From: an uncultured Flavobacteriaceae bacterium
Lineage (GTDB): Bacteria > Bacteroidota > Bacteroidia > Flavobacteriales > Flavobacteriaceae
Assembly (NCBI GenBank): GCA_947494695.1
Contig: CANLWB010000005.1
Coordinates: 372,001-436,000 of the forward strand
DNA length: 64,000 nucleotides
Reading direction: 5' to 3'
In this document: positions 1 through 9,103 of the stretch, one piece after another
Layout: every line of letters begins with the position of its first letter
Position numbering within the stretch: the first letter of the stretch is position 1
Program-made: the position numbers and the translations under genes
The notes under the pieces: model-generated
Told to the model about the DNA's origin: nothing
Seen by the model: the letters and a program-made list of their open reading frames with translations, nothing else
Databases searched by the model: none

Positions 1-464
1 GGCTTAACGAATTTCCAAATTTAATGATTACCCAAACCCTGTCAAAAGCTTATGGAATGGCTGGAATTAGGTTAGGAATTTGCTATGCTTCAACAGAAAT
101 TATATCTATTTTAAACAGAATAAAGCCGCCATATAACGTCAATGAACTTACACAACAAAAGGCCATTCAGCAATTAAATCTAAAAGAGTTAGCAACTAAT
201 CAGATAAACGATATATTAAAAGAACGTACCAATTTAATAGCACAACTTAAAACGGTAAGTTTTATATCAAAAATTTATCCTTCAGATGCTAATTTTGTTT
301 TGGTAAAAGTAGACGATGCCGTAAAACGCTATGATCAGCTTATAGAAAAAGGTATAGTTATTAGAAACAGAACAACACAGCCAGGTTGTGAAAATTGTTT
401 GAGGTTAACGGTGGGTAAAAGTAACGAAAACAACATATTGATAAAAACGTTAAAAGGCTTATAA
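1..464 (+). CDS. hisC: Histidinol-phosphate aminotransferase, C-terminal part (cut by window edge)
   Basis: PLP-dependent transamination of imidazole-acetol phosphate to L-histidinol phosphate in histidine synthesis, cytosolic. The reading frame is open from base 3 into the upstream edge, so only about the last 154 residues are present. The stretch TLSKAYGMAGIRLG carries the PLP-binding lysine and following arginine typical of class I/II aminotransferases of the HisC type, and the C-terminal domain follows with the usual length. It is first in a his gene run, just before hisB. The ATG at 24 is internal and is not the start. Family assignment is secure from the motif and the his context. Confidence 0.95.
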   Translation, partial: LNEFPNLMITQTLSKAYGMAGIRLGICYASTEIISILNRIKPPYNVNELTQQKAIQQLNLKELATNQINDILKERTNLIAQLKTVSFISKIYPSDANFVLVKVDDAVKRYDQLIEKGIVIRNRTTQPGCENCLRLTVGKSNENNILIKTLKGL

Positions 465-470
465 GATTAT

Positions 471-574
471 TGTCATTCCTGACCGGTCACTGAGCGGAGT
501 CGAAGTGAAGACAGGAATCCACATAGGATATTTAAGTTTAAATTAAAAAGATTCCTGCCTTCGCAGGAATGACA
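471..574. repeat. REP-like dispersed palindromic repeat between hisC and hisB
   Basis: TGTCATTCCTG at 471-481 is matched by its reverse complement at 564-574. Inside the second half is a perfect 8-bp hairpin (ATTCCTGC, loop CTTC, GCAGGAAT) at 551-570. The segment with GGTCAcTGAGCGgAGtCGAAgTGAA recurs with a few changes at 36684-36733, so this is one copy of a dispersed family. It sits inside an operon and could act as an mRNA stem-loop, but that is inference. Confidence 0.7.
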
Positions 575-579
575 AAAAA

Positions 580-1713
580 ATGAAAAAAACACTATTCATA
601 GACCGAGACGGAACCATCATTAGAGAACCGGCAGACGAACAAATCGATTCGTTTGAAAAACTTGAATTTTACCCTAAAGTATTTCACTATTTAGGCAGAA
701 TTGCTAAGGAGTTAGACTATGAAATCGTTATGATTACCAATCAGGATGGTTTAGGCACCGAGTCTTTCCCAGAACATGAGTTTTGGCCCATTCATAACTT
801 CATTGTTAAATGTTTTGAAGATCAGGGGATTGTTTTTAAGGAGCAATTTATTGATAGAACCTTTGCCAAAGACAATGCGCCAACAAGAAAACCAAATACA
901 GGCCTTCTTACAAAGTATTTTTCAGAGGAATACGATTTAGAAAATTCATTTGTAATCGGAGACAGGCTCACCGATATCGAATTAGCAAAGAATTTAGGTG
1001 CTAAAGGTGTTTTTATCAATGATGAAACACATTTGGGAACAGATGAAATCACGGTAAAAAGAGAGGAATTAGACGCGTTCATCGCTTTAGAAACCAACGA
1101 TTGGGAGAAGATATATACCTTCTTAAAAACCAATGCGCGTACTGGTGAAATTATTAGAAACACTAATGAAACTAAGATCGCTATTCATGTGAATTTAGAT
1201 GGCACAGGAAAAAGTGATATTGATACTGGGCTAGCCTTTTTCGATCATATGCTCGATCAAATAGCGCGTCACGGACAAATAGACTTAAGTATCAAGGTAG
1301 ATGGTGACTTAGAAGTCGATGAGCACCACACCATTGAGGATACCGCTATTGCATTGGGAGAGGTCTTTAATACAGCGCTTGGAAACAAATTAGGCATTGA
1401 ACGTTACGGCTTCTGTTTGCCTATGGACGATTGTTATGCACAGTCTGCTATCGACTTTGGAGGTAGAAACTGGCTCGTTTGGGAAGCTGATTTTAAACGA
1501 GAAATGATCGGTAAAATGCCAACCGAAATGTTTTACCATTTCTTTAAGTCGTTTACAGACGGAGCCAAATGTAATTTAAATATTAAGGCCGAAGGACAAA
1601 ACGAACATCACAAAATAGAAGCTATTTTTAAAGCGTTCGCAAAAGCAATTAAAATGGCAGTAAAGAGAGATGTTGAAAAGATGATTTTACCATCAACAAA
1701 AGGCGTTTTATAA
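580..1713 (+). CDS. hisB: Bifunctional histidinol-phosphatase / imidazoleglycerol-phosphate dehydratase
   Basis: Two steps of histidine synthesis in one 377-residue chain. The N-terminal half is a HAD-family phosphatase: DRDGT at 8-12 holds the nucleophilic Asp, and IGDRLTD near 126-132 fits the later HAD motif. The C-terminal half from about residue 190 is imidazoleglycerol-phosphate dehydratase: [13 protein letters not shown] at 220-232, DEHHTIED at 247-254 and a second NEHHKIEA at 341-348 are the paired His-rich metal-binding motifs of that family. The fused form is known from Enterobacteria and Bacteroidota. The gene follows hisC after a REP-like repeat and precedes hisH; no internal stop or frameshift is seen. 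Confidence 0.97.
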   Translation: MKKTLFIDRDGTIIREPADEQIDSFEKLEFYPKVFHYLGRIAKELDYEIVMITNQDGLGTESFPEHEFWPIHNFIVKCFEDQGIVFKEQFIDRTFAKDNAPTRKPNTGLLTKYFSEEYDLENSFVIGDRLTDIELAKNLGAKGVFINDETHLGTDEITVKREELDAFIALETNDWEKIYTFLKTNARTGEIIRNTNETKIAIHVNLDGTGKSDIDTGLAFFDHMLDQIARHGQIDLSIKVDGDLEVDEHHTIEDTAIALGEVFNTALGNKLGIERYGFCLPMDDCYAQSAIDFGGRNWLVWEADFKREMIGKMPTEMFYHFFKSFTDGAKCNLNIKAEGQNEHHKIEAIFKAFAKAIKMAVKRDVEKMILPSTKGVL

Positions 1714-1838
1714 AATGAAGCGTCAAAAAACAAATCTCAAGTATCAAACCACGCATAGTCGAGTACGTTTTGGAATTTGAGGATTGAAAATTGGAATTTA
1801 AACTCTAATGAATTAATTAAAAGCAAAAATAAAGAGAT

Positions 1839-2420
1839 TTGAAACTAGTCATTATAAATTACGGTGCAGGAAACATAAAGAGCATTCAGTTTGCCTTTAA
1901 ACGTTTGGGGATCGATGCCGTTTTATCTGATGATCCTGAAGAGATTTTGGCCGCCGATAAGATTATATTTCCCGGAGTAGGAGAGGCCAGTTCGGCTATG
2001 AATATGCTCAAGCAAACAGGTTTAGATGCGCTAATTCCCAAATTAAAACAGCCTGTTTTAGGGATTTGTTTGGGAATGCAGCTTTTATGTGAATTTACCG
2101 AAGAAGGCCACACAGAAGGGCTGGGTATATTTAAAACTAAAGTAAAGCGCTTTAATAGCGGACTAAAAGTGCCTCAAATGGGATGGAATGTCATTAATGA
2201 GTTAAAATCCGATTTATTTAAAGGCATTAAAGACAACGAATATATGTATTTGGTGCATAGCTATTATGCCGAGCACTGTGAGGAAACCATTGCAAAAACC
2301 GATTATGGTATTAATTATGCCTCGGCCTTACAACATAATAATTTTTATGGGGTACAATTTCATCCAGAAAAAAGCAGTATTGCAGGAGCTAAAATTTTGA
2401 AAAACTTTTTAGAATTATAA
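1839..2420 (+). CDS. hisH: Imidazole glycerol phosphate synthase, glutamine amidotransferase subunit
   Basis: Class I glutaminase that feeds ammonia to HisF to make imidazole glycerol phosphate and AICAR. Of 193 residues, GICLGMQLL contains the nucleophile Cys77, and QFHPEKSS near the C-terminus gives the catalytic His175/Glu177. The N-terminal NYGAGN motif is typical of HisH. The start is a TTG at 1839, preceded by AAAGAG at 1831-1836 as a possible ribosome site; no ATG gives a full-length N-terminus, since the chain must begin at KLVIINYG. It lies between hisB and hisA, and its partner hisF follows two genes later. Confidence 0.96.
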   Translation: MKLVIINYGAGNIKSIQFAFKRLGIDAVLSDDPEEILAADKIIFPGVGEASSAMNMLKQTGLDALIPKLKQPVLGICLGMQLLCEFTEEGHTEGLGIFKTKVKRFNSGLKVPQMGWNVINELKSDLFKGIKDNEYMYLVHSYYAEHCEETIAKTDYGINYASALQHNNFYGVQFHPEKSSIAGAKILKNFLEL

Positions 2421-2522
2421 ACACTAAATCCTCAGATCCATGAACAATAATGATGTTTTAGGTGACGAATAATTATAAAAATAACACTAACTAAAAGGTT
2501 CCCATCGACATGGGAAATAATT

Positions 2523-3254
2523 ATGAGAATAATACCAGCCATAGATATAATCGACGGTAAATGTGTTCGGTTAACTAAAGGAGATTACAATACAAAAAAA
2601 GTGTATAACGAGAACCCCCTGGAGGTTGCTAAAATGTTCGAAGATTCTGGGATTGAGTACTTACACTTGGTAGACCTCGACGGTGCAAAAGCTAAACATA
2701 TTGTAAACTACAAGGTATTGGAGCAAATTGCTACAAAAACGAACCTTAAAATAGATTTTGGAGGAGGCCTAAAATCAAATGAAGATTTACATATTGCTTT
2801 TAATTCTGGTGCCAAACAAATCACAGGGGGCAGTATTGCTGTAAAAGACCGGGAAACTTTTGAAGGGTGGATTGATACTTACGGAGCAGAAAAAATCATT
2901 CTTGGGGCCGATAGTGATGATGGAAAGGTAGCCATTAGTGGTTGGATCGAGAAAAGTAATGAAGCCTTAATTCCATTTATTAAAGCCTATCAGAAAAAAA
3001 GTATTGCATATGTAATCTGTACCGATATTTCTAAAGATGGCATGCTGCAAGGCCCATCGGTAGACTTGTATAAACGGATCATTTCAGAATGCTCGAATAG
3101 CAATGACACCCCTCTTAAATTAATAGCTTCTGGCGGTATCTCTTCTTTTGATGAGCTTCCTGTTTTAAAAGAAATAGGCTGTGAAGGGGTAATTATTGGA
3201 AAAGCGATTTATGAAAATAAAATAAGCCTCAGTCAATTGGAAAAATTTCTATAA
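2523..3254 (+). CDS. hisA: Phosphoribosylformimino-5-aminoimidazole carboxamide ribotide isomerase
   Basis: Amadori isomerase (ProFAR to PRFAR) with a (beta/alpha)8 barrel; 243 residues, normal length. The N-terminus [15 protein letters not shown] places the catalytic acid Asp8, and [13 protein letters not shown] holds the second catalytic Asp. The C-terminal phosphate sites ASGGISS and [10 protein letters not shown] are intact. It is separated by 2 bases from hisF, its barrel homologue, so the two are almost certainly co-translated. Confidence 0.97.
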   Translation: MRIIPAIDIIDGKCVRLTKGDYNTKKVYNENPLEVAKMFEDSGIEYLHLVDLDGAKAKHIVNYKVLEQIATKTNLKIDFGGGLKSNEDLHIAFNSGAKQITGGSIAVKDRETFEGWIDTYGAEKIILGADSDDGKVAISGWIEKSNEALIPFIKAYQKKSIAYVICTDISKDGMLQGPSVDLYKRIISECSNSNDTPLKLIASGGISSFDELPVLKEIGCEGVIIGKAIYENKISLSQLEKFL

Positions 3255-3256
3255 CG

Positions 3257-4012
3257 ATGTTAACAAAAAGAATTATACCCTGTTTGGATATTAAAAACGG
3301 TAGAACGGTTAAAGGTGTTAATTTTGTAGATTTGCGAGATGCTGGAGATCCTGTTGAATTAGCCAAACAATATGCCGATGTTGGAGCCGATGAGTTGGTT
3401 TTTTTGGACATCTCGGCTACCCTGGAAGAACGCGCTACGACATTAGATATGGTGTTACATGTGGCAGAACAGGTAAACATCCCGTTTACAGTAGGTGGAG
3501 GGATATCCTCTATTGAAGATGTAGATGCGCTCCTAAAATGCGGTGCAGATAAAGTGTCTGTGAACTCATCTGCTGTAAAAAGACCCGAACTTGTAAATGA
3601 ATTATCAGATAAGTTTGGTAGTCAATGTGTGGTTGTTGCTATAGATGCCAAGCAAGTTGATGGTGCTTGGAAGGTTCATTTGGCCGGAGGTAGTATTCCA
3701 ACCGATATTGACTTGTTTGAGTGGGCGAAAGAAGTTGAAGAACGAGGAGCCGGCGAGATTCTGTTTACATCCATGAATCACGACGGAACCAAAAATGGCT
3801 TTGCTAATAAAGCATTGGCGAAATTATCTGAAACTTTAAACATTCCCATTATTGCTTCTGGGGGAGCTGGAAACGTTCAACATTTTATAGATACTTTCAA
3901 AGAGGGGAAGTCTGATGCAGCATTGGCTGCCAGCGTGTTTCACTTTGGAGAAATACCTATTCCAGATTTAAAAAAAGAACTTAAAAAGCATCATATAAAT
4001 GTACGTCTCTAA
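3257..4012 (+). CDS. hisF: Imidazole glycerol phosphate synthase, cyclase subunit
   Basis: Cyclase half of the HisH-HisF enzyme; a 251-residue (beta/alpha)8 barrel. [16 protein letters not shown] at the N-terminus carries Asp11, the catalytic residue; TVGGGISS and IASGGAGN are the phosphate-binding loops. The gene follows hisA by 2 bases and is followed 3 bases later by a VOC-family gene rather than directly by hisIE. No truncation is seen. Confidence 0.97.
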   Translation: MLTKRIIPCLDIKNGRTVKGVNFVDLRDAGDPVELAKQYADVGADELVFLDISATLEERATTLDMVLHVAEQVNIPFTVGGGISSIEDVDALLKCGADKVSVNSSAVKRPELVNELSDKFGSQCVVVAIDAKQVDGAWKVHLAGGSIPTDIDLFEWAKEVEERGAGEILFTSMNHDGTKNGFANKALAKLSETLNIPIIASGGAGNVQHFIDTFKEGKSDAALAASVFHFGEIPIPDLKKELKKHHINVRL

Positions 4013-4015
4013 GCT

Positions 4016-4414
4016 ATGAATCAAAGATTGGCGACCATAAGTTTAGTCGTTAAAGACTATGACGAAGCTCTCGAGTTTTACATTAACAAACTGGGTTTCG
4101 AATTAATTGAAGACACAAAACTTAGTGATGAAAAACGCTGGGTGGTAGTACGCCCAAAGGGGGATGGTAACTGTTCTCTTTTATTAGCTAAAGCTGCTAA
4201 TGAAGAACAAAAGTCCAGAATTGGAAACCAAACAGGACAGAGAGTTTTCCTTTTTTTATACACAGATAATATACAAAGAGATTATAAAAACCTAAAAACC
4301 AACAACATTGAAATAGTAAGGGAACTCAATGATGAACCTTATGGACAAGTGTTAGTATTTAAAGATTTGTATGGTACACTTTGGGATTTGATAGAACCTA
4401 AAAAAAATAACTAA
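4016..4414 (+). CDS. VOC/glyoxalase-superfamily protein inside the his operon
   Basis: A 132-residue single-chain vicinal-oxygen-chelate fold. LATISLVVKDYDEALEFYINKLGF is the standard beta-alpha start of these proteins (residues 4-27), and YGTLWDLIEP near the C-terminus is the usual closing strand. Known relatives include glyoxalase I, dioxygenases and fosfomycin-type resistance proteins, so the family alone does not give a substrate. It begins 3 bases after the hisF stop and its stop directly abuts the hisIE start, so it is co-transcribed with histidine genes. No characterised his step is missing, so its role is unknown; detoxification of a reactive pathway intermediate is only a guess. Confidence 0.85.
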   Translation: MNQRLATISLVVKDYDEALEFYINKLGFELIEDTKLSDEKRWVVVRPKGDGNCSLLLAKAANEEQKSRIGNQTGQRVFLFLYTDNIQRDYKNLKTNNIEIVRELNDEPYGQVLVFKDLYGTLWDLIEPKKNN

Positions 4415-5008
4415 ATGGATATAAAATATGATTCAAACGGATTAGTTCCGGTTATTATTCAAGATGCCACAACAAAAAATGTATTGATGTTGGGTTATAT
4501 GAATGACGAAGCCTATAAAAAGACTCTTGAAACCAAACGGGTAACTTTTTACAGCCGTAGCAAGCAACGCCTATGGACCAAAGGAGAAGAGAGCGGTAAC
4601 TTTTTAAACATGGTCGACATCAAGAATGATTGCGATAAAGATACACTGTTAGTTCAGGTAAATCCGGAAGGTCCAACATGTCATAAAGGAACCGATACCT
4701 GTTGGCAAACCGAAAACAAGTCTCATTATGGTTTTTTCTCTACTCTGGAAGATGTTATCGCAGAACGCGTGGCTAATAAGGATACGAATTCATCCTATGT
4801 AGCACGTTTATTCGACAAAGGCATTAATAAAATAGCCCAGAAAGTGGGAGAGGAGGCCGTAGAAACTGTTATTGAAGCTATGGACAACAATGACGAACTG
4901 TTTTTATACGAGTCTGCAGACCTACTTTTTCACTATTTAATGCTCCTAAAAGCTAAAGGTTTTACGCTGAAGGATATCGAGGAACAGTTAAAAAGCAGGC
5001 ATAAATAA
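4415..5008 (+). CDS. hisIE: Bifunctional phosphoribosyl-AMP cyclohydrolase / phosphoribosyl-ATP pyrophosphatase
   Basis: Steps two and three of histidine synthesis fused in 197 residues. The HisI half (about 1-110) has DIKNDCDKD and the cysteines of PTCHKGTDTCW, which bind Zn in this family. The HisE half (about 110-197) has the helical QKVGEEAVETVIEA motif of the MazG-like pyrophosphohydrolases. The ATG directly follows the stop of the VOC gene. It is the last his gene here; hisG and hisD must lie upstream of the window or elsewhere. Confidence 0.96.
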   Translation: MDIKYDSNGLVPVIIQDATTKNVLMLGYMNDEAYKKTLETKRVTFYSRSKQRLWTKGEESGNFLNMVDIKNDCDKDTLLVQVNPEGPTCHKGTDTCWQTENKSHYGFFSTLEDVIAERVANKDTNSSYVARLFDKGINKIAQKVGEEAVETVIEAMDNNDELFLYESADLLFHYLMLLKAKGFTLKDIEEQLKSRHK

Positions 5009-5053
5009 CTAAATTTCACTATATTTACTGCATAAATTTTAATAACTCGACCC

Positions 5054-5401
5054 ATGAACCTACGAAAAATAACTATGATGTTGCTATTTTTTATGGCAAC
5101 TTCACTTACGGCATTCGCACAAAAGGGCATTGATAGTGAAGTCAATAAGCATATCGAATATGATAATGTGAAGTTAACCCACAGCGATAAAAGTTTAAAG
5201 CTTACACCAGAACAAACAGCAAAAGCTATAGAGATTTATAAAACTCTAGTTGCTTACGAAAATGGTCTTTCTAAATCGAAGAAGAAGAAAGGAGCTTATA
5301 AAGAGGAAATTATGGATAAGCGTATTGAAGCAGATGATGCTTTTAAAAAATTGCTAACTCCTAAACAATTGAAAGCGTACACCTCGTATGGTGACAAATA
5401 A
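5054..5401 (+). CDS. Small exported protein with LTPxQ motifs
   Basis: A 115-residue protein with a clear signal peptide (MNLRKITMMLLFFMATSLTAFAQ, cleavage probably after AFA). The mature part is helical and lysine-rich, with LTPEQTAKAI in its first half and LLTPKQLKAY near the end. Paired LTxxQ motifs are characteristic of Spy/CpxP-type periplasmic proteins and of many small Bacteroidota proteins, but the overall sequence is not recognised beyond this. It lies 45 bases after hisIE and just before a terminator, so it may be read with the his operon. Function unknown. Confidence 0.75.
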   Translation: MNLRKITMMLLFFMATSLTAFAQKGIDSEVNKHIEYDNVKLTHSDKSLKLTPEQTAKAIEIYKTLVAYENGLSKSKKKKGAYKEEIMDKRIEADDAFKKLLTPKQLKAYTSYGDK

Positions 5402-5435
5402 TTGACTTGCACATTAAACTCAAGTATAAATTGTT

Positions 5436-5470
5436 AAAAAGGCTCAAGATGTATTCTTTGAGCCTTTTTT
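5436..5470 (+). terminator. Rho-independent terminator after the his operon
   Basis: A perfect 12-bp stem: AAAAAGGCTCAA at 5436-5447 pairs with TTGAGCCTTTTT at 5458-5469 around a 10-base loop, ending in a T run. It closes the his operon together with the small exported protein gene. Confidence 0.9.
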
Positions 5471-5573
5471 AATGAACAGCCTTTAAAGCTCGAGCTAGAT
5501 TGACGTTAATTTATAATTCTTCTTGGAAATTATTAATAAAATACCCTATTTTACAAGCTTATTATAAATTCTA

Positions 5574-6350
5574 ATGAAGAAATACTTCTACGTTATAAAT
5601 ATTCAATACCTGGGATATCGTTTCCATGGATGGCAAAAACAACCGAAAGTAAAAACACTCCATTTGATGGTAGATCGGACTTTAAATTTTATTTTGGAGG
5701 GTAAAACATTTAAAAGTCTAAGTTCAGGAAGAACGGATGCCATGGTATCTGCAGAATGTGCCGCTTTTGAGCTCTTCTTATTTGAACCTCTTGAAAATCT
5801 GGAAGCGTTCTTAGAATTGTTTAACTATAACCTTCCGCAAGATATTAGAGCTACAGCCATACGTGAAGTTGATGCTAGTTTTAATATTATTAACCACTCT
5901 AAAACCAAAGAATACCTCTATTTATTTGCTCATGGACAAAAATGTCATCCCTTTTGTGCGCCTATAATGACAACCATTCTGGACACTCTAGATATAGAGG
6001 TTATGAAACAGGGTGCCAAACTTTTTGAAGGTGAGCATTACTTGAAATCCTATTGCTATAAAGCAACAGATAACGGCATTTACACGCGAGAAATTCAATT
6101 ATGTGAATTGGTTGAAAACACCATATACACTGCGAATTACTTTCCTAAAAACACCTATTTACTAAGAGTAAGAGGGAAGGGGTTTATGAGAAACCAAATT
6201 AGACTCATGATGGGAGCCCTGATCGATCTAGGGAAAGGAAAACTAACTCTAGATGATATAAAGGCAAGCCTCTTACCAACAAGCCTGGTAAGAATGAACT
6301 ATATTGCTCCGGCATCTGGGCTTATTCTTAACAATATTGAGTTTGAATAG
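5574..6350 (+). CDS. TruA-family tRNA pseudouridine synthase, atypical
   Basis: A 258-residue protein with the TruA fold signature: IQYLGYRFHGWQKQP at the start and GRTDA near residue 52, whose Asp is the catalytic residue in all pseudouridine synthases of this class; MRNQIRLMMGALIDLGKGK matches the C-terminal TruA helix. The block after the catalytic Asp reads GRTDAMVSAECAAFEL where canonical TruA has GRTDAGVHA, so this is a divergent paralogue. It probably modifies RNA uridine, but the site (U38-40 or another) cannot be read from the sequence. It is single, with its own leader region, downstream of the his terminator. Confidence 0.85.
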   Translation: MKKYFYVINIQYLGYRFHGWQKQPKVKTLHLMVDRTLNFILEGKTFKSLSSGRTDAMVSAECAAFELFLFEPLENLEAFLELFNYNLPQDIRATAIREVDASFNIINHSKTKEYLYLFAHGQKCHPFCAPIMTTILDTLDIEVMKQGAKLFEGEHYLKSYCYKATDNGIYTREIQLCELVENTIYTANYFPKNTYLLRVRGKGFMRNQIRLMMGALIDLGKGKLTLDDIKASLLPTSLVRMNYIAPASGLILNNIEFE

Positions 6351-6434
6351 TAACATGTTTTTTGTAATTTACATCCCGCTTTAAAGCTAACCACACTATT
6401 ATAAACTAACAATCACGTTCAAAAACATCAAAAC

Positions 6435-7115
6435 ATGGGAGTAACAGTTCCAAAGGAAGCCCTTGACTTTTTTAAAAAGCTAGAGAAAAACAATAACCGA
6501 GATTGGTTTAACGAGCGCAAAAAGGAATTTAAAACTATTGAAGCTCAGGTTAAAGGCGTATACAATTCCATTTTCGAAACATTAAATGTTCATGACGATA
6601 TTGATAAATTGAAGATGTTTCGAATCTATAGAGATGTCCGCTTTTCTAAAAATAAAGACCCGTACAAAACCCACTTTGGAGGTTCTTTTCATAGAACCAA
6701 ACCCAAATTAAGAGGAGGGTATTATCTACATTTACAACCAAACAATGAGAGTTTTATTGCTACAGGGTTCTGGGAACCGGCACCAGCCGATTTGTTACGT
6801 ATTAGAAAGGAATTCGAAATGGACGACAGTGATATACGTGAGATCTTAGCTAACAAAAGTTTTAATAGCATTTGGGGAGATACTTTTGTTGGAGATGAAG
6901 TAAAAACGGCTCCTAAAGGATTCAGCAAGGAACATAAAGCTATAGATCTTATAAAAAAGAAGCAATATATCTTTACCAAGAAATATACGGACAAAGAGGT
7001 TTTAAATGCTAACTTTTTACAGGATGTAAACGACTCCTTTAAAGTGATTAGGCCTTTTTTCGATTATATGAGTGATGTGCTTACAACGGATTTAAATGGG
7101 GTGTCTCTAATCTAG
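6435..7115 (+). CDS. DUF2461 family protein
   Basis: A 226-residue protein matching the DUF2461 (TIGR02453) pattern: FFKKLEKNNNRDWFNERKKEF at the N-terminus, then KMFRIYRDVRFSKNKDPYKTH, the conserved Arg/Lys-rich core, and GGYYLHLQP. The family is widespread in bacteria and fungi with no established biochemical role. There is no signal peptide, so it is cytosolic. It sits between the pseudouridine synthase gene and a terminator. Confidence 0.9.
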   Translation: MGVTVPKEALDFFKKLEKNNNRDWFNERKKEFKTIEAQVKGVYNSIFETLNVHDDIDKLKMFRIYRDVRFSKNKDPYKTHFGGSFHRTKPKLRGGYYLHLQPNNESFIATGFWEPAPADLLRIRKEFEMDDSDIREILANKSFNSIWGDTFVGDEVKTAPKGFSKEHKAIDLIKKKQYIFTKKYTDKEVLNANFLQDVNDSFKVIRPFFDYMSDVLTTDLNGVSLI

Positions 7116-7140
7116 ACATTCTATAAATAGCATTTTAAAT

Positions 7141-7179
7141 AAAAATTCCTTGATACCATGCGGTACCAAGGAATTTTTT
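7141..7179. terminator. Bidirectional terminator between convergent genes
   Basis: AAATTCCTTG at 7143-7152 pairs with CAAGGAATTT at 7166-7175, with a TACC/GGTA extension and an A run before and a T run after. It lies between the plus-strand DUF2461 gene and a minus-strand gene, so it can serve both. Confidence 0.85.
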
Positions 7180-7206
7180 ATAACTATATACCCAAACTGC
7201 GATGTA

Positions 7207-7623
7207 CTATACCGCAGTAAGTAAATCGGGGTTTTCCAGAAGTTGGATGTTACTTATCAATTGTTCTTTAACAATACGCATCATGCGCTTATTCAAAGCA
7301 GATGAATTTTGTATGTACAACTGGTATTCCTCAACTGTAAAATGCCCAATAATCATTCCTTTTAAGGAATTTCTAAACTTCATATCTTTTTGAATCGCAT
7401 TCTCTACATAGATGAGACGCTTTTCAATCGATAAATCATAAAAAACCGATTTATGTTTAACAATGTAATTTTTAAATACAGCAATTAACAAATCACGTTG
7501 CAACTTGGCAATAGGTCTTAAAACCAGGTTTTGAAATCGCTCATCGCTGCTCATACGATCATTAATTGTAGTAGATAACACTTCCGGACGGATGCTTTTA
7601 AGGTTAAATTGTCTTGTATTCAT
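7207..7623 (-). CDS. Conserved hypothetical cytosolic protein
   Basis: A 138-residue protein from the ATG at 7623. A TTG two codons upstream (7629) is possible but less likely, as MNTRQFNLKSIRPE looks like a natural start. It has no signal peptide or membrane segment and reads as mainly helical, with basic stretches such as RPIAKLQRDLLIAVFKNY. I do not recognise the family. It is alone on the minus strand between a terminator and the SDR gene. Confidence 0.7.
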   Translation of the reverse strand: MNTRQFNLKSIRPEVLSTTINDRMSSDERFQNLVLRPIAKLQRDLLIAVFKNYIVKHKSVFYDLSIEKRLIYVENAIQKDMKFRNSLKGMIIGHFTVEEYQLYIQNSSALNKRMMRIVKEQLISNIQLLENPDLLTAV

Positions 7624-7717
7624 GATCAAGTTTTTATTAAAAGTATAGATTATAGGTATTTAAAAAATAGCGTCTAACTTTTAGTTGTTAACGACTTTAT
7701 CAACAAGCTTGCAAAAA

Positions 7718-8467
7718 CTATACCTGACTTAGGCCTCCATCGGTTACTAATTCAATGCCGTTGATGTACGATGCATCATCTGAAGCAAGAAATAAAGCTG
7801 CATTAGCGATCTCTTCCGGGTTCCCAAAACGACCTAACGGTACCATAGCAGCAAAACCCTTTCCTGCTTCTTCCTTAGCCTCTTCCGGCAGGCCCATTTT
7901 ATCGAAAATTGGGGTATCGATAGGACCAGGGGCAATGGTATTTACTCGAATGTCTCTGGATTTAACTTCAGAAGTCAATACTTTCGAATATGCACGAATA
8001 GCGCCTTTACTAGCAGAATACACGCCAAAACCATCAAAACCTTTTTGGTTTACAATCGAACTTGTAAATAGTACGACTCCGCCATCATTAATATGTGGTA
8101 AAGCCTCCTTAGTTGCCATTATTGGTCCCTTCACATTGGTATCAAAAACGTCATTATAATGCGATTCTTTAATTTCTGAAATAGGAGCGATAGGAGCAAT
8201 ACCTGCATTTAAAAACAGGATATCGATAGCGCCATAGGCGTCAATCGTTTCCTTTATAAGCTTGGTATTGTCTTCTGTTTTAGATACATCAGCAACTACT
8301 GTAATAAAGTCCCCCTTAAGGTCTTTAGTTACCTCACGTAATGCCTCTTCTCGTCTTCCGGAAATTACGACTTTAGCGCCTTCATTTAAGAATAATTTAG
8401 CCGTTGCCAGACCAATTCCACTGTTCGCGCCGGTAATCACGGCGACTTTGTTTTTTAGTTTACTCAT
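7718..8467 (-). CDS. SDR-family NAD(P)-dependent oxidoreductase
   Basis: A classical short-chain dehydrogenase of 249 residues. The Rossmann motif GANSGIG is near residue 14, LNAGIAP is the NAG motif, Ser in TSSIVNQ and the YSASKGA motif give the Ser-Tyr-Lys catalytic set, and PGPIDTP follows as in the family. The substrate is unknown. It lies directly downstream of a TetR gene on the same strand, with its own copy of the same palindromic operator just before the start, so it is the obvious target of that repressor. Confidence 0.95.
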   Translation of the reverse strand: MSKLKNKVAVITGANSGIGLATAKLFLNEGAKVVISGRREEALREVTKDLKGDFITVVADVSKTEDNTKLIKETIDAYGAIDILFLNAGIAPIAPISEIKESHYNDVFDTNVKGPIMATKEALPHINDGGVVLFTSSIVNQKGFDGFGVYSASKGAIRAYSKVLTSEVKSRDIRVNTIAPGPIDTPIFDKMGLPEEAKEEAGKGFAAMVPLGRFGNPEEIANAALFLASDDASYINGIELVTDGGLSQV

Positions 8468-8480
8468 CGTTTCATGTGTT

Positions 8481-8506
8481 TTATTTGAAATGATCGTTTC
8501 AAATAA
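8481..8506. promoter_or_regulatory. Palindromic operator upstream of the SDR gene
   Basis: TTATTTGAAA (8481-8490), 6-base spacer, TTTCAAATAA (8497-8506): a perfect 10-bp inverted repeat 14 bases before the SDR start. The same palindrome recurs in front of the TetR gene at 9104-9129, which is what a TetR dimer regulating itself and its target would need. Confidence 0.8.
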
Positions 8507-8518
8507 GGTTAAAAAAAA

Positions 8519-9100
8519 TTATATTAATGTTTGTATTATCATTTTACTAATGACTTCGAGATCATTTTTATTAGATAATAAAATGCCAGCCGTTCTAAAC
8601 CCCTGAATAGCCGAGAATAAATACAATGCATAGTCTCTAGGTGTTCTCTTTTTATTTATAACACCTTCTGCCTGTCCGCTTTCTACTAAGTTTCCTAAAA
8701 ACTCCAGAAAACCATTTTGATTGGAATTTAAAAAGTTAGCGATCAAGGGGTCTTGATTTGCCATCTCGGATGCACAATTGGTGATCATACACCCTTTATT
8801 TTTAGTATCTTCCAGAATGTCCTTTAAATAAAGTTCTAAAAGAAGCTCTAAAGCTCTTAAAGGGTTTTGAGCTTTATCCAATTTTTTAAAAATCTTTTCA
8901 TAATAGCTATCTTGATAAGCCTTTAGACAGTACATAAATAAATCCTTTTTACCACCAAAGGAATTATAAATGCTCGATCTATTAAGTCCGGTAGCATCCA
9001 CTAAGTCTTGCATAGAAGTGGCGTTATATCCTTTGTTATGAAAGGCATCGGTTGCTCCCTTTAGCACTAAGGCTCTATCAAATGTTTCTACTTTTGGCAT
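8519..9100 (-). CDS. TetR/AcrR-family transcriptional regulator
   Basis: A 193-residue repressor-type protein. The N-terminal helix-turn-helix is plain: ALVLKGATDAFHNKGYNATSMQDLVDATGLNRSSIYNSFGGK is the standard TetR layout (residues about 10-51), and the remaining helices form the ligand-binding domain (TetR_C type, with CMITNCASEM). It is likely a repressor that loses DNA binding on ligand. Palindromes at 8481-8506 and 9104-9129 suggest it represses itself and the SDR gene. The ligand is unknown. Confidence 0.93.
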   Translation of the reverse strand: MPKVETFDRALVLKGATDAFHNKGYNATSMQDLVDATGLNRSSIYNSFGGKKDLFMYCLKAYQDSYYEKIFKKLDKAQNPLRALELLLELYLKDILEDTKNKGCMITNCASEMANQDPLIANFLNSNQNGFLEFLGNLVESGQAEGVINKKRTPRDYALYLFSAIQGFRTAGILLSNKNDLEVISKMIIQTLI

Positions 9101-9103
9101 TTT

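Noticed and set aside
7202-7393. 63-codon plus-strand frame over the 7207-7623 gene
   Set aside because: Antisense to a better-supported minus-strand gene, with no recognisable product.
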